A DNA stretch of 64,000 nt from Gnetum montanum (Eukaryota > Streptophyta > Gnetopsida > Gnetales > Gnetaceae): positions 283,692 through 347,691 of the forward strand of contig MNCI01020641.1 in NCBI GenBank assembly GCA_015680685.1, given 5' to 3'. A program made the translations under genes and the position numbers. This document shows, piece after piece, positions 20,680 through 33,524 of the stretch (positions are counted from its first letter, which is position 1; every line of letters begins with the position of its first letter). The notes below the pieces were generated by a model. It was not told the origin of the DNA. It did no database searches and was given only the letters and a program-made list of their open reading frames with translations.

Positions 20680-21850
20680 TTGGCTCCTCTTTGTCAATGT
20701 TTGAAGGATTAACCCAAGAGACATCAACAAAGAATTCAAAACACCATTGCAAGCCCATCACCAATGTTTCCTCTCCACGCTTGACCCTATAGTGTCAAAC
20801 CATGGCAAAGAATGCTTTGTGATAATGGGATAATGTTATGATGAGGTGGCAAAAGTTGTTAGTTATATTTGGTCACCAAGAAATGGTCATGAGGGTTAAT
20901 AATGAGTTCCATAGGTTGACATCATGGCTATGATATGGCATTGACATGTTGAATAAGCAATCAGGCTTTGCGCTCCATGCTTTGAAGTGTTGGTCACTCA
21001 GTAATGTTTTTGAGGAACCAACACCTCACTCCAAGGTTTCTTTGGCTATTAGGCTCCTGCCTTTGCATGTTTGGAGCCATTGGTTTATCTTTTGGTCCTC
21101 ATTGGCTATTTGGCTTCTTGGCAATTTGCTTTTCCATTTTGTTTAATTTTTTTGGGGGAGGGGAGGGGGATGAAAAGTTCATTAGGTTTCATTACCAAGG
21201 CAAGGTTTGATTTGGTTTTCCCATTGAATGAAATGTGTTACATTCAATGAACTTTATGATGGAGCATGATGAAGGAGATAAGAAATGATCATAATGCATG
21301 AGTATCAAATATAGGTTACCATTGTTGTTTAGTATAAGGAAGGTTATAATTAGGCTATGGGAGGGTGGATCTAAGAGAGGTAATAGGAGTGAAGTGGAAT
21401 AAGCACTTTTGGCATGGAAGGAAAAGCTAACCAAATCTTACGCATCAAGGTCATGTGGTAACTTATTGTTGTAATGAGTTGCACCTTTGTGATGAATTCA
21501 GGCTTCATACTACAAACACAACTCCAAGAGAACAAGAAAACAAGACAAAGAAAACATGTTGTCACAATACAATGCATAGGGCTATATGAAAGAACTAGCA
21601 AACTAGAATAGTGAAGTTCATGATTGTTATACCCAAAAGGGATCTACATCTTACACTCTAGTTGCTACAAAGTTTTTAGTCCATTTGTTGTGCAAAAAGA
21701 GGTAAAGAAAATAATGTTGGCTTTCTTATTATTGGTTACTATGGTCATGTATGTTGATGTTGGTACATACCAAGAAAATGTACTAGATGTAATAAGGTTT
21801 TAGATAGGAATGAATAATTAGATTGGCTAATTCATTCCCATCCATGTTTG
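20680..21850 (-). other. 3' noncoding region and polypurine tract of the Tat-like element
   Basis: AAAGAGGAGCCAA on the minus strand sits directly before the LTR start (20680-20692), a good polypurine tract. The rest, up to the integrase, has no frame I recognise. Short open frames in both directions here lack motifs. Confidence 0.5.
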
Positions 21851-21869
21851 CTATTCTAAAGGCTCCATT

Positions 21870-22900
21870 ACCATAGGCTTTGGTGATCAAGAAAGGCCCT
21901 TCCTAGTTGGCTGAGAACTTGTCTACATGCTCATGGACAGCCTTGAGTACTAGGTCTCCCTTTGTGCTCTTTCGTTTGTTTAGGTCATGGCAGTGTTGTT
22001 GTTTTTACCTCTCTTGGTATTGCTCAATGTAAGTAAGTGTTCATACTCATTACTTCTCTATTGAGTCTAGGTTTGTGGTATGTAGCTTCTTATTTTGTTC
22101 ATCATTGATGAAATTTGATAGAGCCACCCTTAGTAATGGAACTTGCAATTCAAAAGGCAAAAAAACCTTCAAAATCATAAGCTAGGCTATACGGAGTTAC
22201 ACCAATTATGGTTTGATAGGTTATTTGATAGGCCTAAAGTGCATGGACAAGTTGCTCATGCCACTTACCTTTTCTATTGTTCAACATCTTTTTTAGCAAG
22301 TTTATGATGGCCTTGTTGCTAGCTTCAGCTTGTCCATTAGCTTGAGGTAGTACGGTGATGAAAATGAATGTTTAATGCCTAGGTCTTAACAAAATACTTT
22401 CATTTCTTAGCTACTAGACTATGGTTTATTATTTGTGACTATGGTCATAGGTATGCCAAAACAAGTTACTATGTTGTCAAGTATAAATCTATAGACTTGT
22501 TGAGACATTATTTTCCTTAAGGAAATAGCTTCAACCCACTTTGTGAAGTATTTGGTTACGGTGATGATGAAGCTATGGCCTGTAGAAGACTTAGGTGTTA
22601 TAGGTCCAATGACATCCAATCCCCATTATTGAAATGGCCAAGTTATCTGAGTAGTGTGTAACTCAGTTGGTGGCACATGCATTAGGTTACTATGTCATTG
22701 GCAAGTGTCATAGGTCTTGACCTTCTACAAGAAATCATTTTTCATATAATAGCCTAGCCATCTAATCTTAGCAGCCATGGATCTAGGTCCTATATGTCCT
22801 CCACATACACCATCATGAACTTGCTCAAGGACTATGTGAGCTTTTATTTTGCCCAAGCACACTACAAATATGCCATCATAGAACCATTGACATAATGTGT
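21870..22900 (-). pseudogene. Tat-like integrase
   Basis: The minus-strand frame 22619-22419 reads (Trp-Gly-Leu)-Asp-Val-Ile-Gly-Pro-Ile, carrying the first catalytic Asp, then Phe-Thr-Lys-Trp-Val-Glu-Ala. The second catalytic position reads Thr-Asn-Asn, where Asp is expected in (Ser/Thr)-Asp-Asn-Gly. Upstream (about 22890-22700) are remnants of the HHCC zinc domain. It would insert the DNA copy into the genome. Frameshifts and stops throughout. Confidence 0.7.
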
Positions 22901-23149
22901 TATTACCTATGATGACATACTATTTTTGATCTTTTATGTACAACATCCTTCTAAGAAGTATTTAGGGCTTGTGGAGATTCATCATGCATGAGATAAAACT
23001 TGACATCGTCATAACATTTCCTTAGAGGGGTGGTATTGACAAAGGCTATAAAGTTGTTCTCAGTGTTTCATGTAATGGGAATAGCATAATTCAAGGTTAA
23101 GGTAGGTAACTTACCAAACACATGAGATGTCACACTAAGAGCTAAGGTT

Positions 23150-23640
23150 GTAATGGCATCAACTAGTGTGTTCTTGGTTCAGGGTACATGTTGGATATTG
23201 GCATCTATAAATTGTTGCATTAGTTTCTTTCCTAGGTCATAATAAGGTTGCAAATGTTTGGCCTTACATGCATACACCTCGGTTACTTGGTTAACCACAA
23301 GTTGTGAATCACCTTTAACCATTAGGTGATTGATTCCTTGGTCATGGACTACCATCATTCCCTTGATTAATCCTTCATACTCCACTACATTATTGATACA
23401 TGGGAATTCGAAACAGTAGGCGAAGGGTTAGATTTCACTAGATGAGAGTGTTATGATGGTAGCAGCACTAGCCCCATGGGTAGTTGAACCCCCATCAAAG
23501 TGCTTAACAACCTCATAGCCCTCAGGTACTTTGCTAACAATGTTGACATGCTTCTTAAGGAATTTGGGATTTATGGCTACATGGTCTTTTATCGATGAAG
23601 CAGTAAGTTGTGTGGCTATCACTTGGTATTTCATTAATTC
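23150..23640 (-). pseudogene. second (archaeal-type) RNase H of the Tat-like element
   Basis: The frame 23634-23428 (with Phe-Asp-Gly-Gly-Ser-Thr at its core, the first catalytic Asp) is followed by 23385-23179 with Glu-Tyr-Glu-Gly-Leu (catalytic Glu), Gly-Asp-Ser-Gln-Leu-Val-Val-Asn-Gln-Val (catalytic Asp) and Leu-Gln-Pro-Tyr-Tyr. This is the pattern of the extra RNase H acquired by Tat elements. One frame change and one stop separate the halves. Its presence defines the lineage call. Confidence 0.8.
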
Positions 23641-25258
23641 TTGAGAAGTGTAATGAAGGTCAAATTTAGCTGTTATGGCTTTTCAATGAGTGATATGACT
23701 ACTTTCATAGATATTGGTCATTATGGCTCTAAGTACATTATTTTTTATAGATGACATTGACCTAGCTCTTGAAGAGGTAGTGTCTCCACTTCTTTAGTAA
23801 GAAGGTCAGGGCTAGACAATACTTCGCTACTTTGGTATATCAAGTCTCATGGATGATTAATGCATGACTTAGGTAGTATATGGGAAGCTCTGCCCAATTA
23901 GCTCATTTCTAATAGAGTAGAAAGGCAATGGACATACCAGAGATAACAAGGTAGATGTAGAAAGGCTTATCCTTTTATGATGAATAGATCATCAGTAATT
24001 ATGCCAACTCTTACTTAAGGTTTTTAAAGACTTCTTGGCATTGAGTTGTCCACTCATAGTGAACTCATTTCTTAAGAAAGTGCTACATGGATTGTAATTT
24101 ATCCATAAGACTAGTGATAAATCTATCAATGAATTGTAATCTACCTTGCAATCCCTGAATCTCACTAAGATTGGTTGGTGTTGCCAAGTTTGATATGGCC
24201 TTAACTTTATCACGATCAATGTGTATTCTTACTTCAAATACTATAAAGCCAAGCATCTTACCAGTTTTGATGCCAAAGACACACTTCTTAAGGTTAACCC
24301 TAAGCTCATATTTGAGACATCATTTCAACACAAAGTCAAGATCATGAGCATGGTCATTGGTCACTTTGGATGTAATGACTATATTGTCTACATGGTCATT
24401 GAGCAATCCTATCATATAGTCACTAAAGATGTACGTCATAATTCTTGGGTAGGTTGCTCCTACATTCTTTAGGCCAAAAGGCATCATGATGTAACAAAAG
24501 ATACCCTAATGGATCATGAAGGTTGGACAAAGTTGATGCTTTGGGTTAATTCTAATTTGGTTATATTCTGAGAACCCATCCATAAAGGATGATAAGGCAT
24601 GTTTGGTTATAGTATCTATAAGTTGGTTAATGCTAGGCAAAGGAAAATCATCTTTGATGGTTGCCTTATTCAGGTCTCAAAAATCAATATAAATATGTAT
24701 ATTCCTATTTTTCTTAGGGACTACCACTATGTTGGACATCCATTTTGCATAATTGACAACTCTAATGAAACTAGCTTGGTATAATTTTGTGATTCCATTG
24801 CGAACTATAAAGGCTAAATCTAGTCTAATCTTACAAAATTTTTACTTAATTAGTCTAATACTAGGATTGAGTATGATGTTATGTTGCACTAGGAATGGGT
24901 CAAGACTTGGCATATCTTCATATGACTAAGCAAAGGCCTTAATGTTATCTTGGAGAACCTTGGTGACGCCTTGAGCCTATTGAGGTTTGAGTGAGGAACT
25001 TAATTTTAGTGTTTTCTCCTCACCACTTTGTGTTGTGATAGGAACATCAACTAGAGAGTCCTTAGTAATATCGCTAGCCTCAAGGTCAAGGGTTTTAACT
25101 AAGTTTTCAAGCCACTTTATAGGTTTTTCTATTGAGGCTATGTCATTGATTGGACTCTTAGGCTCAAGATCTAGGAAATTAAGGTTGATGAATTGTTCAA
25201 CATCACCATGAGGTCCACTTAGACTCAAAGGTCCAGTAAATTGCTCCCAGATGTCCAT
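23640..25258 (-). pseudogene. Tat-like RT and RNase H
   Basis: The open frame 25258-24977 is the spacer before RT. It is followed by (Phe-Ala)-x-Ser-Tyr-Glu-Asp-Met-Pro-Ser-Leu-Asp-Pro, the usual start of Tat RTs. Then come a Pro-Lys-Lys-x-x-Arg block, Phe-Met-Asp-Gly-Phe-Ser-x-Tyr-Asn-Gln-Ile (about 24590-24540) and Met-Pro-Phe-Gly-Leu-Lys-Asn. The catalytic Tyr-Val-Asp-Asp is His-Val-Asp-Asn (24394-24383), the last Asp lost by one G-to-A change. RNase H remnants follow to about 23640. Confidence 0.75.
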
Positions 25259-25261
25259 ACT

Positions 25262-27555
25262 TCAATCCTACATATCAACCATAAGCATATTAAGTAGCAC
25301 TTGTGTGATAAAATGAGTAAACAATGGCAAGATAAAGTAAAATGCTCTAGCAATAGCCAAAATATATTAAGTTAAAGGCCAAACAAGGTTTAAACAAGGC
25401 CACTTAAAGGTTACTTGAGGTAGATGTAGATAAATAAGGTAAAACAAAGGCTAAATAAGGTCAAATGAAGGCCAAAAGATGATAGAATGGAGTTTAATGA
25501 AGGCTAAATGATGGTCAAACTCCATTTGATGATGTCCACTAAGGCTAAAGTAAGGGCAATAGAGGCCATAAAAAGGGGAGTTAAGATAGGTAGGGCACAC
25601 TAAAGGCCAAATAGCATGAAATGAGGCCAAATGATGATTTAACAATGGTTAGTCACTTCCAAAAAATGTTGAACAAGGTCATAACATAGTCAACAAGGAT
25701 CATAGGGGCCAAAATAAAGTAAACAGGATAGACCCAAGGCTCATTGTCATGGACTGAGGCCAAGTGATAGCCAAATAATGACAAATAATATCAAATAAGG
25801 CTCAAATGATGGTCAAATCCCATCAAACAATGATTTAAAGGGTAAAACAAGGATACAATAAGGTATAATGGTGTAAGTTATTGTCAAATCCACTTTTCCA
25901 AGGTTGAGTGACTCTAAATAACAAAACAAATTGGTGGAATAGGGCCAAATGATGCTTCAATGACTAAGAACAAAGCCAAATGACACCATAGGGCCAAACA
26001 ATGAAGGTTTATAGTGCATAATAAGGCCTAAACAAGTCAAAATTCCATGGAGTAAGACCAAATAAGTAAGGATGGAAAACATGTGGAAAAGATGATTAAT
26101 ATTGGTTAAACAAGGTTAAAGTTTGCTAGTTTTAGGTCTACGCAGATCATGGTGTAGGTATATAAGGTTGACAGGTGACTTTGGACACTTGGTCAAGTTG
26201 TTTGGAGGATGTTTCAAGTCAAAATTAAGGCCTTTTGCTATGACTATGCTGGGGCTAGCTAGGACTATGTTGGCCAATGTAGTTGGTATAGGCCCTAGTG
26301 TAGTTGGTGATGATATTCTAGGCATGTTATAGCCAATTTTGTGGTCTTGATGGTCTATATGGGTGGCACAATGGACTAGGGTTGAAGATTTGTGAATTTT
26401 GACATTATTTTAACCCTTGGAAAGCTATAAATGATGCAAATACTGGTGACTACGCTAGGACTACATTGGCTAGTGTAGTCCCAACATAGGTGCATGGGAA
26501 AAGTAGGTTTCTGGGATTTTAGAGTTGCTACTAGTGTTCCATTAGCTTTCTAGGGTAGCACAGGGTCTTGGAAAGGGTAAATAGGCTATTTGAAAGTCAA
26601 AACAGGCTTTAGAAGATGGAGTTTTAGCACAAACACCTCATGACAACGTTGGCTAGCATAGTTGAGGGTTGTTCCAGCATAGATGAGTTAAAATCTAGGT
26701 TTTTTATGGTTGAACAATGTCAAACTATAGCTAGCTTTAGGATTTCAGGGTTCTAGGCTTATGGAATCAAGTTTTTGGCCATTCTGAGTGTTGTTGTGCG
26801 GGTTAAACCACCTTGGGATACGGACTACGCTAGGACTACACTAGCCAACATAGTCCCAAACCTGCCTCTATGTAGATGAATGGAATCTAGCATTCCCATG
26901 GTCAAACTAAGATGAAATTGTGACTAGGCAATGTCAAGCAATGTTTTAGGTGTCTGAAGTCAAATTTTAGGCCATTTAGGATGTCATGGTACTACTTACA
27001 TCAACTCACAATCATGACTACAATAGGCTATGCTAGCTAGCATAGTCATGACCTATCCTAGCATAGTAAGATGTGAATCATTTTTTTCTATGGGGTTCCA
27101 TAATCAATCGACCAGGTTCTTGGATTCCCATGGTTATTGGTGCTTTTAGCTAGGGTTTGGACTCAAGATGGTTAATTCTAGAGGTTGTTTGGGTTCTAAA
27201 ATGTGCATTTCTTATTTGGAATATGCTGGCCAGTGTAGTTGAGCCTAGCCTTAGTGTAGATGGAGAAGACATGGAATTTTCAAGGTCAAAACAAGGTGAA
27301 TTTACTACTAAGTAAGTTCAAGCAAGGTTTTGGGTTTTCAAGTTAGGTTTTAAGCTATTTAAAATATCAAATCACTAGTCAAATCAACTTAGGACCATGA
27401 CTATGCTGGGACTACACTAGATAATGTAGGCTAGGCCTACTCCAGCATAGTCAAAAGATGAACTTTAATTTTTAGTGGAATTTCATGGTTGATTAACTAG
27501 GTTTTTGGTTTCTTGGATCACTGGTGTTTAGAACTAGGGTTATAGGCCTAAGATG
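25262..27555. repeat. noncoding repeat-rich DNA: GGCCAAA-type and CTATGCTAG-type arrays
   Basis: 25262-26100 is built of irregular short repeats such as AAGGCCAAATGATGG and CAAATAAGGCC, with AA-rich composition. 26110-27550 carries many variants of GACTA(C/T)GCTAG and its complement, often as facing pairs (for example near 26450, 26820, 27020 and 27400). The arrays continue at 34808 beyond the copia insert. No frame is supported. Confidence 0.6.
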
Positions 27556-28761
27556 TGAGGATCATTAAACTTAGAAGGGGGAGATGAATAAGTTCCAAAA
27601 AATAAAAATTAATCAGCTAAAGCACACACCAAATTTTAACATGGTTTCCAACTTGGGTAGTTCACACTTGAAGGGTAGTTTGCTAGCACACCTCCAAACT
27701 TCATTGCTCTTAAAATGTGGTTTAAGTGGTATCACATCCTATACAAGCTCTAAGCTCTACTTTGAAGTGATTTAATGCTACAAATCCACTCAACCCCACA
27801 AGGTTCCAACAAGCTTAGAATGTGGTTTTTAGGATCCCACAACCATTACAACTTGAGCTCTACTTTGAAGTGTTATGATGCTATACCAACACTCAATCTC
27901 ATAGGATCTTGACAAGCTCAAGGATGATGCCTTCCTATAAGAAGAACATGAACCTTGTAGGGCAACAAAAGAGAAATAAAAATTACAAGGAAAGGATGCA
28001 ACAATTTTGTAGGTCCTTGCACTTTGAAGTACAACATAACAGATCTCTTACAATAGTACAAAAGATAGCACAATGAGGCACACAAATACAATAGAATAAT
28101 TTGCACAATGATTGCTTGATGTTGACACTTCTTTTTATTCAACACTTGCACACTCCCAAATAGAATGAAGTCTTCTTATAGCCTTGATGTTTTCAAAATT
28201 GGTTTGAAATTCATGCTAGCTATCTAACAGTTATTGTAGACTTCTTCTTTGATATTAAGATGTCTATCTACATCAAACTTCCATTTGGGAGAGATGTTTT
28301 CTCCACAAGGAAGATGTCTTCTTCACAAGAAAGACCTCTACTATTTCTGAGAGATGTTCTCTTTTGAGAAATCTTCAACTTGGCCAAGATGTCTTCATCA
28401 TTAGGGAGATGTCTTTTCTTGATAGTAGACGTTTGCTGTTTATTCAAGACATCTTCACTGATCCTTCTGTTCTTCGGTTAAGACATCTACTACTATTGAG
28501 AGATGTCTTCACTTGATGTGAGATGTCTTCTATTTCTTGGCTATATCTTTTCTATAATAAATTAAAGTTGAGCTTTGAAGTCTTTGTTCCTTGCCCATGT
28601 TCTTTGAACTCCCTCATGCTTCCTTGAGACCTTGTAGATATCCTTCTTCTTCAAGCTCTCCTTTTGTCTTAAATAAAGTTCTTGCCCTATAAACATAACA
28701 ACCACACAAACATCCTTATTATTCATTTTCCTTAAGGTTTTGACATACCAAAAGGTCAACA
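27556..28761 (-). repeat. 3' LTR of the gag-only copia element (1206 bp)
   Basis: Parallels 33525-34802 block by block. In plus orientation it starts TGAGGATCATT, has a short G run (GAAGGGGGAGA, 27575-27584) and ends AAAGGTCAACA. At 28250-28560 it carries about a dozen AGATGTCTTC/AGACATCT variants. The G run stays short here, unlike in the partner LTR. Confidence 0.85.
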
Positions 28762-29528
28762 ATCTCCCCTTTTTGGTAATGTCTAAAACTTAAGAAAATG
28801 GGTTAGTCTAATCACAATATACATAAGCACTTCAGTTCTCCCTCTTTTTGGACATGAATTAAAAGAGAATGAGTTAAAATTGCTATGAAGATATATCATT
28901 TTAGAACAAATAGATATTTAAGGTGATTGTATATGAATCATTCCTCATGAAAGGATCTTTAGAAAAGGAAACTTTTTTAGACATCTGCAGAAATGATTCA
29001 TAGTATACATGTGCATAACATATAGATATTTTGGTTTGAAAAGTGCACATCTTATTTCTTTCGTAGGGTTGATAAAGATATTTTTATTAAAGAGTAGCCT
29101 TTCATTTTCACAACTAATCTAGGATGTTCAATGGATATTCTAGAGTAAGAAATCTATTGTTATATCAAGGAGTCGTATGTAGCAATCAATCAATTAAATA
29201 GTAACTCTAGATTGAAACTAAGCACATTATAATATATAAGAAGGTTTAACTCAAGGACTTTAGTAAAGAACATTTTCCCACACATTTACAAAACCACAAT
29301 CACATCATAGAAACAAAAACAAAGTCTTGATAGAATCAAATAGCTCTTCTTGTAGGTGCTTATCATTGGAACTAACACCCCATAACTTGAAGCACAAATT
29401 AACATAAGATAAATGATCGTAAAACTCCAAAGAGCATAAGTAACCTATTTAATCATGCTAAATATGTCAGAGGAGTATCTATAACCAAAAAAATATAAAA
29501 AATGTTTATATATATATATATATATATA
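28762..29528 (-). other. 3' internal noncoding part of the gag-only copia element
   Basis: Begins with the polypurine tract (minus AAAAAGGGGAGAT) and continues AT-rich up to a (TA)n microsatellite at about 29507-29530. No frame recognised. Confidence 0.55.
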
Positions 29529-30731
29529 TAGGATCATTGAACTTAGAAGGAGGGGGGATGAATAAGCTCTTCAAATCAAAAATTCTCTAACACAAAGGAC
29601 ACAACCAGTTTTAACATGATTTTCCAACTTGGGTAGTCCACACTCAGAGGGTAGATCACTTGCACACCTTTGGACTTTGTTCCTTCAAGAATGTGGTTTA
29701 GAGAAAACCACAACATTTACAAATTTTGAGCTTTGCTAAGGAGAGTTTCATTGTTATGACAACTCTCAACCTCGCAAGGTCCCAACAAGCTCAAAGATGG
29801 TTTGAAGGATAGCACACCTTGTATAGTCTCTAAGCTCAGCTCTAAAGTATTATGATGTTACACCAACCACTCAACCCTACAAGGTCTTGATAAGATTAAA
29901 ATGTGATTTCAAGGATCTAACTACCTTTACAACTTGAACTTCACTTTGGAGTGTCATGGTGCTACACCAACACTCAATCCCGCAAGATCCTAACAAGCTC
30001 AAGCAAGATGCCTTTCCATAAGAAGCACATCAAACTTGCAGGGAAATACAAGAGAATAATGATTACAAGGGATGAATGAAACTTAGTTTTTGATCCTTGT
30101 ACTTGAGGTATAGCTCACTTTATAATAGATAAAAGATATAACAATGAGGAGTAACAATGATTACAATGATTGCAAAATGATTAAACAATGATCATACAAT
30201 AGCTTGTACATTTCCCAATTAGAAAAATGTTTTCTTATAGCCACTATGTTTTCAGATTGATCTTGGAACTCATGCAATGGCTAGCTAGTGATCATGGAAG
30301 ATGTCTTCTTCATGTTTGAGATGTCTTTCTACGTCTGGCCTCTATTATGGGAAGACATCTTCATTTGGTGAAAGACATCTTTCTGTAACTAGCCTTCTTT
30401 TTGGGAAGACATATTTGTCTAGGGAAATACGTCTTTCTAAAACTGGTTTTCATTTTGGGAAGATGTCTTTGTTTAGAGAAAGATGTCTTTCTATTCTAAA
30501 AGACATCTACTATTTTGCAAAGAATTCTTTGCTTGTGTTGCTTTTAATTATGCCAAGATGTCTATTGTTTCTTGGAGATGTCTTTCTTCAACACTTTTTT
30601 GCTCTTGGATTCTTTGTTCATGCTCTTGAGCTTCCACAATCCTTTTTATCTTAGTCCACATTCTTGTCCTACAAACACAACAGCCTTGTTCTCCATTTTT
30701 CTTAACATTTTGACATATCAAAAGGTCCACA
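29529..30731 (-). repeat. solo LTR nested in the gag-only copia element
   Basis: Same LTR family as 27556 and 33525 but more diverged from both than they are from each other, so it inserted separately. In plus orientation it runs TAGGATCATTGAACTTAG...AAAGGTCCACA. The flanks TATAT (in the microsatellite) and TATAC (30732-30736) are a 4/5 candidate target duplication. It has the same AGATGTCT-rich block (30300-30590). Confidence 0.7.
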
Positions 30732-30736
30732 TATAC

Positions 30737-32117
30737 CTTATGACTTACCAAAAAAAATTAGGAGCATTGTATCTAGTACCAATGAGAGTACTTGAGATTT
30801 TCAGATGTGAGTACTTCTCAACACATATTTGTAATAATGATCTTAGATAAAAGAAATAGAACTAAAAGAGCTCACAAGTAAGGTCATAAAATTTTTAGGA
30901 GAATTTATCAAGAAAGTTCCTTTCAATAAAAGCATCAAAGGACTCCCCTTACATTGATGGCATCTTGGATGATAATCGGTGATAGGTATAGGCTCCCCTT
31001 GCATGAATGATCCATCTTTTGAAACATCTATTGTAGATAGAGAGGTATACTCTTTTTGAGTCTTTTAGGATCTCTAAGCTACATAGAATTTCTAAGATCA
31101 AGTATAAAGACTAAGGTATCCCATTACATATGTAAAAACAAATCTAAAACATTCTCAGATCTTGGTAAAATACATTGAATCTTTAGAAATCATCCCAAGA
31201 AAACACACACATGATAATTTCTTTTGAAAAGCTCCTTTTTCTAGATGGCCTATGAAGTTCATCAAAGGTACAAAAAACATATTCTAAAAGATAATGAACT
31301 TTGTAAACATAGAATCATTTTCACAAGACATATAATGAAGATTCAACATGAAGCCTTTAGTTCAAGAATTTCATGCAAGCATTTTTAGACAAAAAATACT
31401 CTAGCTAAGAATTCAAAAGATGATTTTTCAACAAAAGTATCAAAATAATTTGCTTAAATATTCAAAGAAAATGAGCTATGAAATAAGGAATAGTTCATCA
31501 CTAGATATTCAGACTAAAAAATACATGCAAGTGTTTTAGGCTTTTAAAAAATAATAAATTCATTTCAAGTGCCACATCATAAACTTTCATAAATCCATTT
31601 ACGCCAAGCAAAAGAAAATACCATAGTCAATTAAATAAATAGATCCTCCAAATAATTTCTAATAAGTGCTAACATAGAAAAACATTCCATATATATCCAA
31701 AATAATTTTGACTTTATAAAATTTAACAAGCAAAGAGATAGATACTTACCTTGCTTGCAATTGAGAGGAAGAAGACTAATGAAGTTTCAGATGAGGTCCT
31801 CTATCATAAAGTACCTCCTTACCTTTTGGTTCTTTTTTATTAGATCTTTTGTATGATGACTTTAGTTGTTTATGTTCTTCTTGATCACTTGGTGCATCCT
31901 TTGTGTCTTTGAGGAAATTTTCAATTCTTCACTTTTCATTTTCAGCTATTGTTGTTTGCAACATATCCTTACAAGGACCTTTTTGACAAGACCAAGCATT
32001 AATCTTAATTTGAACATCATGAGAATAACCAAGGTGTTATTTACTACCATAATTTTTGCAAAAAATTAAATTATTCTCCTCACAAATGGCATTACCAAAA
32101 CTGATTGTGCTGGTGTT
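30737..32117 (-). other. internal AT-rich part of the gag-only copia element
   Basis: No pol motif is visible on either strand. The composition is A-rich on the plus strand with scattered stops in all frames. This is where pol would lie in an autonomous copia element. Confidence 0.5.
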
Positions 32118-33270
32118 TTAGCTTGAGCTTGTATCCTCTAGAGAGACTTTTTCTTTACTTTCTTTCCTAGGTTGGCTTTCATGTATTTCTCCTCCTAGAA
32201 AATTTTTGCAATCCTTATTTAAAGAGGTTAGTTGTTGAATCTTAGCTCTTATGTTTGAGATTTCCTTTTTAAACTCAGTGTGAATTACATCAAGTTTCTG
32301 ATTCAAAAATTTCTTTACCTTTCTAAGTAAGTAATTGAGGATGAGAGTCTATTTTGGTAATTCACTATACCTTTCATCATGTTTACCTTGTAGATCATTT
32401 GAAGCTTGAGGCAAATCTTCCTTAGTTAGAGCCATGCATATTTGTTGAGAATCTTTGGTAGAGTCATCTACTTCCTCTTCACTCTACTCACCATCATTCC
32501 AACTTGTATAGAAGTTGGTATTTTTCAATTTCTCATCATTGGATCTATTCTTTGGTTGCACCCTGCTATTGCTAGGACATTTGGAGGCCATATGGGCTCT
32601 TCCTCCACAAACCTAGCATTCTATAGAAGAGAAATCAAGGTTAGAATTTTAAATTTTTTTACCTCTTTCTTTACCTTTGAACAGATTGGATCCTTGCTGA
32701 TTTGACCCCTTGGTTCTTGTTTCTATCAATCATTGTAGCTTCCTTGAGAGAAAGGCAATCTCATCTTCATTGTTCTCATCATGCTGATTGAGCTCCTTCT
32801 CCTTGGAGGCAGTCTTTAGAGTGATGGGCTTTTCTTGATTACCTCCTTCACTTATGAGATTCTTTTCATAAGAAATGAGAGCACTTTGAAGATATTTAAA
32901 TTTTAGAGTTAAAAAATCTCTAATTTCCTTCATGGCTATGAGCTTTGGTATGAACTCTGGCTGAAGTGTTCTGATCATTTTAATAATGACATCTCTTTCT
33001 AGAAGACCTTTGTTAATACCTCTAATAGCCATGACAAGATCATTTTCTATAGAAAAGTAATCTTTTATTTTCTCACATTCTCTCATTTTCAACTTATCAT
33101 ATGCACTTTGTAAAGCCAAAAACTTATATTGTTTAACTATCGAGGTTCTTTCATAAGTAGCCTTTAATGTTTGCCCATTTGTTTGGCTATTTTACATCGA
33201 GCTACTCTATTAAACTTAGATATATTCAAAGAGAAATAGAAACAATTTTTGACCTTGGAGTCAAACATTA
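32118..33270 (-). pseudogene. copia gag (UBN2-type) of the non-autonomous element
   Basis: The minus-strand frame 33119-32730 starts Ala-Leu-Gln-Ser-Ala-Tyr-Asp-Lys-Leu-Lys-Met and continues Asp-Tyr-Phe-Ser...Ile-Lys-Met-Ile-Arg-Thr-Leu-Gln-Pro, the usual core of copia gag. A Lys-Ala-Thr-Tyr-Glu segment lies just upstream (33180-33120). A zinc knuckle follows at about 32610-32570 (Val-Cys-Gly-Gly-Arg-Ala-His-Met-Ala-Ser-Lys-Cys), with its first Cys codon followed by a stop. A Glu/Lys-rich helical tail (32306-32118) ends it. It would package RNA, possibly of autonomous relatives. Confidence 0.75.
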
Positions 33271-33510
33271 ACTTATATTTCTGCTCTTGTGTTCATTTGT
33301 TGTGGGGCTTGATGGTTTTGGTGGAGTTGTCGACAGGTGGAGTGTAGCCTTCAAGAATGAACTCCCAAACTTCAAACTCCATAGATTCAAAGAATCCTTA
33401 CATCCTATCTTGCCAATAGGCAAAGCCAAATCCACTGAACATGGGTGGCTTTGCATAAGATGTCCCCTCCATTGTTCACTCTTGAAGTTGATGTTGAAGA
33501 AGAGTACTAA

Positions 33511-33522
33511 GCAATGATACCA
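33511..33522 (-). other. primer-binding site of the gag-only copia element (tRNA-iMet type)
   Basis: On the minus strand TGGTATCATTGC lies 2 nt after the LTR end, close to the standard TGGTATCAGAGC of copia elements. Confidence 0.7.
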
Positions 33523-33524
33523 CT

